Shown: positions 23,906 through 37,237 of the stretch, piece after piece
Layout: the number at the start of each line of letters is the position of its first letter
Numbering within the stretch: the first letter of the stretch is position 1
Source of the DNA: Gordionus sp. m RMFG-2023
Taxonomy: Eukaryota; Nematomorpha; Gordioida; Chordodea; Parachordodidae
DNA length: 64,000 nt
Reading direction: 5' to 3'
Assembly: GCF_954871325.1 (NCBI RefSeq)
Contig: NC_088776.1
Location: forward strand, 34,706,508 to 34,770,507
Program-made: the position numbers and the translations under genes
The notes under the pieces: model-generated
Databases searched by the model: none
What the model was told of the DNA's origin: nothing
Seen by the model: only the letters and a program-made list of their open reading frames with translations

Positions 23906-26802
23906 TAAATAACATTATATTATATAATGAAAATGAGTTTTTTTAAATTCCCATTTTTTGTTGAAGGCTTTTAATGTCTCTCGATTTGCTAATTATTGGT
24001 AAGAACATGCAAAAAATTTGCAAAATACTAAGCCCCCCATGACAGACTAATATTTTTAATTTAATATCATGTGTGTATTATATATTATAAAAAACTTGAA
24101 CTCATTAATCTAATTAATTGTTAAACAAATACCCAATTTTTTTCGAGCTGCTAAAAAATATAATGTGGTTTAACTATAATCATCGTATGATAAACATGTT
24201 ATTATTTTTTAACATTTCTCTAGAATTTTAATATTACAGGTTATTACTTATTATATAATAATGATTCATATATATTAAAAACAAATTTTTTATTGTTGTT
24301 GTGATTGCCTTTTTTCTCAAAACTTTTAACAATTGAAATTATTTAAAAAAATTAGTAGCTTATACTATTATATTTTATTAATTAAAATGTAAAAAGTAAC
24401 TCTTTGCATTTACAGTTACTTTCTAAATTATAAAAAATTATCTTATTTTCAAATTATTTTAAAGGAAAATATTCGAAATAAAATAAAGGGTGGATCAATT
24501 TTTTAGCCGAACTTTGACCGAGTTGAAGTTTATCATAGTTAATCTGAAAATTTAAATTATAGAAAAATTTATATATTATATTAAGAATTATTGTTTGTAA
24601 TTACTTATATTATTTTTTGGAGAGGGGACCGAATGTTATTTACATCCTTTGCAAAGTTTTAATGAAGAAAGATCCCGCCATTATTAGTTTATAAATATAA
24701 TGCTAAAATATATGGATAAATTTTTTTTACTCAAAAATTTTTTAAGTTTGGAATGGACGCCCAACATACATAAAATAAAAGAATATATTTATTTTTCATA
24801 AAAATTTTTGATTTTAATAAAATATTATTAAAATTAATAACCAAAAAGGCGTTCCCCCATTTCTACAAAAATGAGATTCCCAAGACTAAATAAAGATTCT
24901 TAAGCAGAGAAGTGAGGTATTTTATTTGGTAAACAATAATCAACATTTAATAAAAATATCATGAGAAAAGCTAACAATGTATATTATTTGATTTTACAAA
25001 ATGTTTACATTTTCATCATAAACATTTAATTTGCATTTACAGAGCAAAATTAATATCCTCTGATATGTCTTATTCTGTTATTTCTCATATTATCTCAGAG
25101 TCACGTTGTGTCAATTCGCTAATTATTTTTAATTTAAATTTTTTTCTTCTTCTTTATCCAGGATAAAAAATAAGTTATATAATAGCTGTGAATAATGTTC
25201 TTTATATTATTATTAATCACTGAAAGAATCGCCCCCAGAATCGAAAAAAATATCTCCGTAAAAATGGGGAAAAAACATTTTATATAGAAAAACGGCAGTC
25301 AAGTTTAATATTTTGATTTAATAGAACGGCTTGCGCCATAAGTTAAAAAATATTGCATTAGTTCTATATTATCTATTTGCGAATTTAATTTCTGATGCGA
25401 AAATATTAACTATCATCTATTTTTTAAATAAATCACTAATAATAATAAAAATTAAAAATGTATTATAACTTCTCTATCAGGCTATTATATTTACAAATGG
25501 TAACAAATATTTTAATTTAAAAGGCAATAAATATTAGATTCAAATAAAAAAATTAATTTTTTTAAAAGTTGATCCATTAATTTAACCCTAATCTTGCTCA
25601 AGGTTTTTTCCGAAAAACTTATCACGCCGGATATTGATCAAATTATACTGATCTTAATCTTAACCTGGCCCAAGAGGTTAATTTCAGAAAGAAGCTGATC
25701 CCCCCAGAGGATTTAATTTGTCTTTGGATGCTCAGTTTATATCTCTATCTCTAACCTGCTAACACATCTGCACTTAAAAAATGGTTTGACTTGTAATTTA
25801 AAAATAGCATAGCAAGGAATATCATTAGCCTCTATACTAATGTTAAATCCTATCCATATTACTTTTATCTTATCTTTAAATCTTATTTCTTTTTCTTAGA
25901 ATACAAGAGGCTGGTTTTATAAAAAATACTACTCTACCCTTAACCTACAGTTATTTGTCAAACCTTATTCTTTTCCAAATTTCGGCTAATAAATTTTTTA
26001 ATTAATATTGCTTTAAAGGTAATCAGTCTGATCTAAAAATTTAGGGGATTTTTAGAATTTATTTTTGGGTATTTTTCTAGGGGTTTTTTGTCCAGAGTTT
26101 TTTTCTTTTCCCATTACCATTGATGACTTTGTTAAGTAATAATCTAATAATTAGATAAATCATGTGTACGTCAATTTATATTCAATATTAATTGGTCAAC
26201 ATAACATTACAAAAGTGGGAAACACTAATAGATAAATGTTTAAGAATTTAATTTTATATTAATAAATCAATTATACAAAAATACCTATAAAACTTTAAAA
26301 AAAATTAAAGTAAGATAATTAAAAATTTAGATATCATTTTGTTAAAAATAAAAATAGGATGATTGTTGTAATATAAATATCTTTTAAGCTACTAATGTAA
26401 AAAAACTTGAATGTTAATATATAAAATAATGACATATAACAATTTCTAGACTTACTATTCATTAATTTAAATGCGTGTCGTCAATGCAAATCAGCTTGTA
26501 GCTAGCCATTTTTGTTTCCCTTATCTATGGAGTTTTTAAAAATAAAAATCAAAGTTTATTTATAACAAGAAAAATAATACAAGAAACCAAAATAGCGCGT
26601 CACCACCTAATTTGTATTCAACGATCAAAATGCATTTTAATAAATGAATCATCATTCTAATATAGGTATAAGATTTCATTTATATAAATATTTTTTTTGC
26701 CAAAAATTGATATCCGTTTAAATATTTTGAAGAAATTTTTTTTGTAAATATTAATGTTTTCATTCTCATTTTTATTCACAATATAACAGAGTTATTAAAC
26801 CC
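23906..26802. other. Receptor intron 1: AT-rich block
   Basis: No gene or well-ended element is recognised. At 26040-26115 there is a T/G-rich string with words such as CTAGGGGTTTTTTGTCCAGAG, resembling the inverted end of the MULE at 57588-58938, so it may be a solitary end fragment. Confidence 0.45.
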
Positions 26803-28522
26803 TAGTTTTAAAAGTAGCGCGCTACCTCTATCTCTATTTGTTAAAAAAAAGTAGCGCGAACTTAGCTACTATTTTTTAGGCTTTGTAAAAAAATAGAAAT
26901 AAATTTGTTTTATTTTTTGCTTATAATGTAATTGTATAGTATATATAAAAATCAACATTTATAAATATTTAAATATAGTTAGTTTTGATTATAAAATTTA
27001 TGTAAAAAGACTATAATTTATGTAATAAAAATATATTTATGGTAATATTCATTTTTATTTATTTTGTTGCATTTTAATATTATTTCTATACTATCATTCC
27101 CAAGTCTAGAGCGACGATCAGAAAGTATAAGATTAACTAAATAATCTTTCAACACTAGCACTAGAGGGCAAGGCAGTATTTAATTTTATATACATATTTT
27201 TAATAAAAGAAAATGATTAGATTTAAAAATCGTGTATAGAGGATTTTCTATTATATTAGTATCCTTTATTTCAAAAAAAATTATCAGTGAAAGTCGTTTT
27301 TGTGGTTATAACAAGGGTCTCTTTGTTTGACATGAGATTCAGTTTTAACATGAGCCACGTTGATCTTTAGCATCATCGGAATTAATATATGGCCAGTTTA
27401 GTTTATAATTGGAATGAATCATTAATGTTATTTGCAAATACATCGTATGTCTGGCATCCTATTATTCTTTTAAGGGCTAATGTTACAGATCTTCTTTTTA
27501 AGTCTTAGGGTCTAGTCAATGGTCTGTGATTCCCAAATAAGCTCTAAAAATATTAATATCATATCAATTTAATAAGTTTTTACCTTCTGTTATGGGTTCA
27601 AATATCTGACGTGGTACATATATGGGATATCTCTTATAACTCTGCTATTAGTTGTCATCACTTTAAAGTTATCTTCTTAATCATTAATGTCTGGTGTAAT
27701 AAAATTGTTGTGCCAGGGGATAGAGCTTAAATCAACATGATAAATGATGGATTATCAATCAAGGACATTTGCTGAGCTGTATCAATTATAAAATCGACAA
27801 TGATTTTATCAGCCAGTATCTGAGAAATAATGGCATGTGCAATATTATATATTATTAATAATTTAGCTTGAATTGAATTAGTCTTTTTGGGTGTAGTCTA
27901 ATTATTACAATGTTTTTCTATCTCTTTAAAACTGTTGATATGAACATTCTTATAAAATAAATACTATTAGAATTTAAAATGACAATTATCTTTAGGTGTT
28001 TTTTGAAGTTATAGCAACTGGATTTATTTGAGGATATATTTTTTTTACATTTTAAACAAATAAATTAGTGGCCACATTTGTTTTTACATTAATTAGAAAA
28101 TATTTTCCAAATTTGAAAATGTAAAATGTGTATTATTGTATCAAGAACATTTTCTTCCAGGGTACTTTCCATTTCATTAATATCATCAATGTCTGAGTGA
28201 CTTATATAAATTTGGATATCCATTTGCGATGTCATTTTAAATAATTTACACCATATGATTTAGGTTTATAATACAAATTGAAAATATAATTTCAATTTTA
28301 AAATTAAATATATAAATTTTAATTTTAAAATTAAATATTAAATCATAAAAATTATAAATATTTATGATCTTATATTTAAATTTTCATGTTTATAGTTATA
28401 TTCATTATATTTTTAAAGTAATGCGCTAAAAAATTAATAATTGGAAAAAAAGTAGCGCGCTATTAACTGTCGCTACCAAAACAGATAGCATACTACAGTA
28501 GCGCGCTATATAACGGTGACTA
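26803..28522 (-). mobile_element. hAT transposon with BED-finger transposase remnant
   Basis: The ends are related inverted sequences built on GTAGCGCGCTAC (26811-26825 and 28450-28507). On the minus strand from an ATG at 28235 a decayed ZBED-type hAT transposase is readable. It begins MTSQMDIQIYISHSDIDDIN, then shows a BED-finger-like CLKCKK with FKKHLK, then IDTAQQMSLIDNPSFIML. ALSPGTTIL, LGITDHWTR and RRSVTLALKRIIGCQTYDVF follow in shifting frames. The order matches hAT proteins of the ZBED group. There are many stops, and the C-terminal dimerisation part was not found. I could not find an 8-bp duplication. Confidence 0.78.
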
Positions 28523-28562
28523 TATTTTTGAAAATGACTCCATGTGACTAGCAAAACAATAT

Positions 28563-29330
28563 TTAACCCAAATCGACCCTAAGCCTATATTTAGTATATA
28601 GGTGAGACCAGGTTATATGGCCGGTTTTTAATTTTTTTATTTTATAAATTAAACTAATAGCGTTTTCATGTGAGAGCCCCCCCACTGGTAAAAGGGCGAA
28701 TGGGTTATTAACTTTTTTGAGTGCAGCTAGGAGAATGCTGCTGATAGATTTATGAGGGTTATCGTCCGCGAGAGAATTTGTAGTGCAAGGGATAATAGGC
28801 ATTTGATTTGATGTGCTGGGAACAATCGATGCAAATGGAGGGTACTACAGTATAACAGCCAAGGCGAAGGGCTATGGATATATATAGTTGTTCGCCAGTC
28901 ATCCGGAGGCCAAGATTAAAACTGGGGATGACCTTCAACCATTTATAGCCTGAGTTAACATATAACATTATGTTATTGGGATTTTCCTAAAAGGGTGTTC
29001 AAGAGGTATTCAACGGAACGGGCAATCAAAGGAGCATCCCAGTCTTTTTGAATGCTGGAAGCTGGACGTCAGAGGGGAGGGTGGACAAGTTGTTGTTCCA
29101 AAAGTCAAGGGTCTTAGATAGGTCAGCATCTATAGAAGTATATACGTTATTGATGATCATTTGAGCAGCTAGACGGGATAAAATTAAGGCTGAAAGAGAA
29201 GGTTGTAGCCGCGATCGGATATCAATATTACCTGACTTGCTGGGAAGAGTGGCCTGGATCCAGGATGTTTTATGTTTAATATATTTTCGAAAAGACTCTT
29301 GATTTGGATTGACAAACAAGAAAATCATTG
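28563..29330 (-). pseudogene. LINE-like reverse transcriptase, inverted 5' portion of copy 3
   Basis: This is the minus-strand part of a third copy of the LINE family. It reads SWIQATLPSKSGNIDIRSRL (thumb), later WLKVIPSFNLGLRMTGEQL, then IALRLGCYTVVPSICIDC (start of the Cys-His cluster), then KKVNNPFALLPVGGLS and ISLI. Frame changes interrupt it. Its C-terminal end (ISLI) is where the plus-strand part at 29391 begins. The thumb end faces the junction, the arrangement produced by twin priming. Confidence 0.75.
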
Positions 29331-29390
29331 AAATTGTAAATCGGTGCGGATTTCAAAGCGTAGAGGATTTTTGGATTATTAAAATAGTTT

Positions 29391-29760
29391 TTGATTAAAA
29401 ATAAAGATTGCTGTGCAAGAAGGTCATATGCCTTGATTATATCCCTCATTCCCTGGACTAACGGTGTCCCGCTAACCTGGGACTATACTTGTGTCAATTT
29501 TGCAGCAAAGTATACTTTCATTTTCTGCCATCAAAAAGGCAGAGTCCATAAAAAAACAAATATGCTGGCTTCACCAACACAGTGTTCATCTTCATACTGT
29601 CGTTACCAATACCCTAGACATGTTCGGAAGTGTGGCTCTCAATTTTATTAAAACCATAGGAAAGAAATGAGACAGATCACAGGGGACCACAACAAAGGAT
29701 TCTACATTCGCCAGCAGTTTTCTCTTAAAATCTGCTGGTCCAAATTTTTAAGCATTCACT
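29391..29760 (+). pseudogene. LINE-like reverse transcriptase, sense 3' portion of copy 3
   Basis: The plus-strand part of copy 3 reads ISLIPWTNGVPLTWDYTCV, then HKKTNM, then in another frame VVTNTLDMFGSVALNFIKTI and later RQITGDHNKGFYIRQQFSL. These are the last segments of the family's C-terminal domain. It starts where the inverted part (28563-29330) stops in protein terms, so together they cover thumb to C-terminus once. The 3' end and poly(A) are not clear. Confidence 0.72.
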
Positions 29761-32700
29761 TCTCTCTAGGGTAATATATACCCTTTTTAATATCTTTTTT
29801 AGTTCTTTTTAAAGTTTTCCTATATAAAAATTATATCTTTCTAATTATAAATATATTGTTATTTGTTTATTTTTCAAATATATTTTTAATTTGATACTAT
29901 TTTTTAAAAAATAGAAAGAAAAAAAACCTAATTGCAACATTGGATAGCTTCATCAATAACTAAAAATAAAGAGCTTTCTACCCTTCATATTGTAAATGAT
30001 GTTTGGGATATATAAAGGTCGCGTTTTTACCCATTATTAATGACAGGTCCTTCGGGGTGAAATAGCACATAACAAATTTCATAAAAATATATTTTTTTAA
30101 AAAATTGTTATAACTAATAGATAATTAAAGCAAATTATGAATATTTAAAAATTTTAAGTCTTCACAATAAAGTTGTATAAAAAATTAAAAATTTCTGACA
30201 TAATTAGTGCAGTATATCCATTTTTCCTAATTTTTACTGAATGACAGTATTACATACTTATATATTTTACATCTCCCACCTACCTAAAATACATAGTAAA
30301 ATCCTTTGTTTTTTACTCTAAATTTTTTCGCAAAAATAAAAATCAAAACCATAAAAATTAGAAAAACCATATTTACTCTCTTTTCATCTCTATTTACTGT
30401 CTTACACTTTTGTTATATTATAATAATAATATTACTTGATAACCCCCCGATATCTTGATTATATAATGAATCAGTATAAGACTCATTAGCTGTTCCTAGA
30501 TTTACATTAGCGTTCAGGAGGAATAAAGCCCAAAATGTTTTTATCACGATCATTACAAATATTATCGGTAAAAATATTAGGCTTAAGTGGGTAAATTCTA
30601 CAGGTAGCACTTAAAATATATTGTGGAGTCATTGCCCTGGAAAATTCTTGCTTCATACATTTATCATTTTACCACCTGCCGTATAGCCATAGGTGTAGTG
30701 CGATTGCATAAATTTTTTGATATTATTATAGATAAGCTAAAATTTTATTTGGTCATAGACATTAAGAAATATATTATATAATCCAAATATATTTGCCCCA
30801 AGACAAAAAATATCAATTAAAAAGTTGATAAAAAAAGGACTGAAATTTTTTTTGATCAATTATTTTGAATGAGGAGTTCCACTATTAGAAATGTATCATT
30901 TGACCAAATTTTAAACATTTAACCAAAGGCAAAAAAGTTGTAAACGTTTGTCTTTTGCTCCACTGATGTATAGTCCTGCCCTGATTTCCCCTAATAATCT
31001 TTGACGTATATCAGGCTTTCGCCCTAATTTAAATGAATTTCGCAAGTTTTTAGATAATAAGGGTCAATGGCTAATATTTGCCGAGCCTAGTCAGGGATTT
31101 ATAAAAATGCCGTTTGCCTGTCTGGCTTGGCCCTGATTTTGAAAATTAATTTTTAACCGTTGGACCTAGATTTTTTAAATTTTGGCATTTTTTTTAATAT
31201 AATTTTGGCTGTATCTTGATAATAGTTTTAAAGAAAATAAATATGAGAGGTAAATAAATGTTGTGACTTTTTAACTGGTTAATTTATATAATTCAAATAT
31301 ATTTAAATAAATTTAACAAGGACTCGGCTTGTAATTTTTTATTTATAGGGCACTATTGTAAAATCCGAGAAGGGGGTGGCAGATTTTTTGACATAATATT
31401 AAAATCATGCTTTGCAAATAGGAAATAAACTTCACATGTATGATATGATACTTCAAATATTAAATGATATTTTAAAAATATGAAATGATTTACAAGTATA
31501 AAAAATGTTACTTTACAAGTATGAAATAATACTCACTGAAATGATATTTTACAAGGTAATATTCTATAATATTAAACTTGTAGAAATTCCTTAAAACAAA
31601 AATATGATATACACTAAAATTTTATGATCAACTAGAAATATAACACCTAAAATGATTGATTAAAAAAATATTTAAAAAATAACTAGTTAAAAAATATTAA
31701 AAATAGGTTTTATAAGTTATAATCTAATATATTTGTTTTCAACAATAAAATATTATATATTTAGTCTTTTTTTGCAAAATTATATATATATATGTTTAAA
31801 AAATTATACGTTCATATATTTTGAAATAAAATATTGTTCATCCTAAAATGACAATTTAAAATAATTGAGCTCAAAACCTGATTTTAAAATCACTTTTTTT
31901 AAATTTGGAATTATAGTTTTGATTTTATTAGAAAAAGTATTATTATATATTATTTTTACTAAAATATTTACTTTATTGTATATTAATATTTTGATGAGAA
32001 ATCGCAATAATTTTTAATTATAAGGTATTTAAAATGGATAATTTCTATCCTTTTCGGTTTTAATTTACATAAAATTGGTGTAAAATTTTTAAATTATATT
32101 ACTTAATCCTAGTGATAAACCAATAGTGAAAAAATAATATTTTGGCGGTAAATCCACCCGTGACCTTTTTAAAATATTTAATATAGGTTTTAAATGCTAT
32201 TAAAATTAATGTGCTAAAAATGATTTAACGGTTATTATTAAAAGAAAGAAGTCAGTAGTTAGATAACAAAGATAACCTTGGGGTTTTGATAAATTCTGAT
32301 ATAAAATTTAAGGGCAAATAAGAAAACATCTTTTTTAGAGATTTTATCATAATATTTACATATCTTTTGAAAATATTCAATATTTAAATTTTAAAATTGT
32401 ACAATGTTATCATAACAACTTCAGAATCATTGGAAATATATTTAATATAAAAACAAGGTTATTTAAGATTAGCAAATTAAATTAACATCTCATTATTTTT
32501 CTTTTTATTATAAATTTTTCTTTTTATTATAAATTTTTCTTTTTATAAATTCTACCTAAATGATTGATAATTGAGCCCGCAACCAATATATTTTTACTGA
32601 AACTATTAACTTTTGAGAATAAGTGCGGATAATTAATTTCTTATGTGAATAGAAAAAAAAGCATTGATAAGTGATATTGAAAGATATAAATAAAAGTTAA

Positions 32701-35700
32701 AGAGAACAAATTAAATAAAAATATTTTATGCATCAGAAGCAAATGTTTCAATTGCATACTATTTTAAACCATGTAGTTTTATTGAAGTTTAGAATTTCTC
32801 AAACAAAAACGAAATTTTTATTTTAGCTAAATATTTAGATATAATAAAAAGATTAAAATCCGATTCAAAAGTTGAAAAATTTTGCCTACTAGTATGTTAA
32901 ATTAATTTAAATCAGATTATTTCATTCTATGTTAAAACTTTAGCTAAATTATGAAAAAATTGAAAATTCAAATCTTGTTTAAAATGATTGTTCAAAGGTT
33001 TTATAAATAAAATTGTGAATTCTTAGTTAAATATCTATAACTGCTTAGACCCAACAAACCAGCACCGACTGACCTCGTAAAATAACTAAAATAATTATTA
33101 AAAAAAATTAGAAATTAAACGGGGAGGAGGTAGATTGTATAATAGAGTTTTTACACATTGTAACAAATTTTTTTGACAAATCATTAGTTTTTAAACAAAA
33201 AGAATTAGAATATAATTTATAGATCAAATGGATAAACATTATTTATTAAGTGGTAATAATATAAACTTGTATAATAATAAATTTTATCTTATTTTTTTTA
33301 ATATTTAAATTTTTTCCCTATAAATTATGTTAATACAAATTATTTTTTTGAAATATTATTCATGGTTTACCGAATTTTGAAATAATATATTTAAAAAAAT
33401 ATCATGTTTTTTGAGCATTAAAATTTTTTTATATACACATTTGGTTTTCTATGCATCAAATCTGAATAAAAAAAATTATTTTTTGAAATATTCATCTACA
33501 CGAAAAATTTAAAAAATTTAATAAATATATGATATTTTTTATAACGTTATTTGGCGATTCAATAAAATAATTTATTTCAAATTTGTGATTCTTTTTGATC
33601 AAAGGAGGATATTATGACTAATATTCTTGTTAATACTAATTATAATCTAGTTAATATGCATATAGATTGAAATTGATATATAATGCAATGCTTAAAAAGT
33701 ATTTATAACAAAGAAATCAAATGATGACTAGAACCCTGCAAAGTTATTTCAGCCTGAGTCAGGTTCAAATTTTTAATCTCCTTCTAAGTCCGTGCTCGAT
33801 ATAAAAATTTTATCTATTTTTAGTGGCCTGGAATTTTGAAAAATATAAACAAAACGCATGTTCATAAAGTTGAAAAACAAAATCACTAATTATTTGCTTA
33901 ATCTCAGAGAGACTCGAATTAGGAAAACTTTAGATTTTATTTTCAAATTTTTAAGCCCAGTCTTAAAAATTATCAAGGCTAGAGCCTGACCGAAACACGT
34001 GGAGCAGGCAGAGCTCCCTTCTGACTTAGATGGATCAAATTTAAAAAAATAGTAACCTAAAATTTTGGAATCAAAAATGAAGATTAATATTAAATACTAC
34101 CAAGTCAACATAGGTGAACTTTCCAATAAGAACCTTATGTGTTAAACAATGATCAAAATATCTTAAAATGTAATAAGACCCACTTTTTTAATATATTAAC
34201 GGATTCACGTAATCAAGTCCTATTTACTATTTATATATATATTATCCCCACAAGGACGTTAAAACCAAGTTGGCTTCAGAAAAATTTTGCTGGATTCTAA
34301 CCAGGAAATATTGGATTGAAAACCATGCTCTCATCGACTACACAGGGAAAAATTATAATTTTTTAAATATCTATTATAAGCAATTGTGGCAGTCTCGATC
34401 CTAATAAAAAATACAGATTGGTTCAACACTGCCTTTGGTAGTAAGTAACTAACATTAATCAGAAATTAACATAAATTTAGTAAGAATTTAAAATAAAAAC
34501 TTATATAATAGTATGATTAAAGATATAACAATGATAATTATTATATATAGATTACGGAAGTAAATTAATTTCAAAACGAAATTATAATTAAATTATAAGA
34601 ATCAACTTCCAAAAAGGTCTTCATTTGAGATGGGCATCATCAGAACGATGTAGCTATTCTAAAATAAAAATTTACACCCCCTAATTTTTATGATTTTATA
34701 ACACCCAATTTAAAAAAAAAATCTAGATGAATTTAAAGTTGTTAAAATATAAATTAGCAATTATTAAATAAAAGAAAAAAAAACATTTTAGCATGTTTTA
34801 AATAGAATTTTTATGAGCGCCCCAGAATATAGATTTTAATGACCCCTATTTTGTACATCTCCAATAATCTAATTGTAACTCTTAACAATTATTATATAAA
34901 TGCTGGAGTAGAGTATGAACAAAATCTTTAGACTTGCGTGACAATTTTCTAGATAAAATTTTAAGTTAGCTGTTTTTAAAAATCGGCTCAAATCGAGCCG
35001 TTTAAAATCACTACTATTCTATACCATTTCAGCGTCGGAGTGAAAATTATTTCGGATTTCCTTTAAAAAAAAGCTGTTCTACTCAAATAAAAAGAAATTT
35101 AAAATAAAAGGAAACTAAAATTAGTAAAAAGAAAGGAAATCCAAATTAAAATAAGCAAAAAACAACAAAATCAAAATTAGCAGAAAAAAAGAAATAATTA
35201 GAAAAAAACACAAGAATTATAGGAAAAATAGTAAATCAAAGCACAAGAACTAAAATTTGGCGACCCCAAAAAGAGTCCAATTTTGTCGGCCAGTGACTCT
35301 GCCCTTCCAGCTTACTCGTTTACATGAGTCTGAGTTTAGAGATATATGTATATATATGCCTTTCATGTACATTTGTAGTTGACTCAGATTAAAAAAATAA
35401 AAGAACATGGAATGAATAATTCATTAAACAAATTAAAAGGAAAGAATGAAACAGATAAAGAGAATGAATTGAAAATTATAATATAATTGTATATTTTTTT
35501 TTACAAATCTTAAAGATTCAATTAACGGTCAAAAAAAATACAATATTTTTTTTTATCTTATAAAATTATACGGGGCATAACATATATTATAGAATATTGG
35601 TATTTTATTAAAGAATATACTGTATAAATTAAGAATATAAAATGATTAATGGATACACCAGTACCTACAAGCACTTTAAAAAACTCCTGGGATTAATTAT

Positions 35701-36788
35701 GGCTAGAAAAAAAATTTTTTATAGGTTGTTTTGCAATTTAAAATGTTTATAAAATATATGATATTTTGATTATTAACTACGCAGATAAAAAGAAAGAATA
35801 AAATTAATCTTTTATTTAAACTGATTTCACTAAATGATTTGTTAAATGATCAATATAACGCATATCATTTTCTAAGTTTTATAATTGCTACATTTTTTAA
35901 ATTACTCAAATTCAAGGCCTAAGTAGATGGGGGAGGGGATAATTTGATAGTTAGCCACCTTCCCACAAAATTTCTGATCCCCTAAAACAAAAAACTTGCA
36001 CCCCCCCCAGCGCCCTCAAACAATAATTTATCGTAATGACTCTGCTTACAATCACTATTTTAAAAGTTTATCTATAATTTAAATTATGGATTATGTGAAT
36101 AATTGTTTTAAAAATTATGGATAATTTAACAAAATCAAATAGGGGACACGGATTTTATCTAAAAACCAGATATGTTTAGAAATTCAAATTTAATTTTATA
36201 ATATTGTATACTATGTATATTTGAGGCGAAAAATATTTTATAACCCCCTCAGCTATTTAAATATTTTTATGATAAAATTTGTTGTTTTTTTAGGAAAAAA
36301 ATCAAAATGTTTTTATACCACAATTTTAAATGGCATTAAAATATGAAGAATTTTAAAAAAAAAAAAAATTGACATTTATTTTTAAGATAAATTTTAAATA
36401 TTTATTCAAAAAACATGTCTAGTTTAATTTCTTTCCTTTCTATCCTTCCCTTAATCATATGTTTTATTTTTCAATAATAAATCAACATCATTCATTCATA
36501 TTTTATCATTTTCATGTGACCTATTTTGAAATTATAAAACGTTACCGACTTTGTTAATATTTATATAAAGTAATTATAAGAATTAATATAGTAACTAAGC
36601 CAATTCACAATTCCGGCCGAAGCCCGGTATGCCTGCAAACAATTTTATCAATTTCTACCGCAATTTTTATCACCCGCATATCAAGTATCTCCGGCAATTT
36701 AAAAATTTTGACCTGGTAACCCTGTTTATGAAATTTGAAATCCTCTTTTCGAATTTCAAAAAATTTCATACATATATCATGTTTAAAT
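29761..36788. other. Receptor intron 1: AT-rich block with repeat scraps
   Basis: No gene is recognised. Scraps resembling GGGC-type hAT ends occur near 30980-31145 (GCTTGGCCCTGAT) and 33725-34025 (AAGCCCAG and GAGCCTGACCG). A 19-bp unit is repeated about 2.5 times at 32498-32548. A hydrophobic minus-strand frame at 30413-30610 (SLIFLPIIFVMIVIKTFWAL) has no partner exon or homology I recognise. At 35090-35310 there is an A-rich string with AAAATTAGCA words that recurs near 61450-61640. Confidence 0.45.
32498..32548. repeat. Short tandem repeat, 19-bp unit, about 2.5 copies
   Basis: The unit TTTTTATTATAAATTTTTC is repeated head to tail with no or few changes. It lies in intron 1 and probably arose by slippage. 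Confidence 0.7.
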
Positions 36789-37229
36789 CAGACCTTCATG
36801 GGGTATGGGTCTAATATTTTCTAGCGGGTCTGGGCCGGACCTGGGTTTTAAAAAAAAAATTTTAATAGGCTTGGGCCTAAAATTATTAAATTTAAATTTA
36901 GATTATTTAAAACAGTTGCTAATTTAATGAAATATTGCCTTTTTTCATCTAATAATAATAAATTTCAGTATTGTAAGAAAAATGATCACCTAAATATATT
37001 TAAATATTGTTTATTTCCATTAAATAAAAAATAAAAAAAAAATTAAATTTTTGTATATGAGCTTGGGCCGGGCATGGGAAATTTTTGTGAAACTTATTAT
37101 GGGCTTGGGCCAAGCTTGGGAATTTTTTTAAACATTAGATATGGGCCGGGCAGGGCTTGGTCCAAAAAAATTTTTTACTACAGGCCTGGGCCGAGCTTGG
37201 TCAAAAAATTTAGACCCATGAGGTCTCTG
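36789..37229. mobile_element. hAT MITE with GGGCTTGGGCC-type subterminal words
   Basis: The 441-bp element starts CAGACCTTCATGGG and ends, read inward on the other strand, CAGAGACCTCATGGG. It is flanked by a perfect 8-bp duplication, GTTTAAAT (36781-36788 and 37230-37237). Repeated words such as GGGCTTGGGCC and GGGCCGGGCAGGGCTTGG crowd both ends. No transposase is encoded. The open frame at 36629-36814 runs across the left boundary and is not a gene. Confidence 0.92.
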
Positions 37230-37237
37230 GTTTAAAT

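Noticed and set aside
28147-28260. Idea that the minus-strand ATG at 28235 starts a host gene
   Set aside because: The following sequence matches a BED-finger hAT transposase in broken frames and lies between GTAGCGCGCTAC-bearing ends.
33725-34025. A complete GGGC-type hAT MITE
   Set aside because: G-rich words are present at both sides, but the ends do not pair convincingly and no 8-bp duplication was found; treated as scraps only.
36629-36814. Plus-strand frame of 61 codons
   Set aside because: It crosses the left boundary and target duplication of a hAT MITE and has no protein-like motif.
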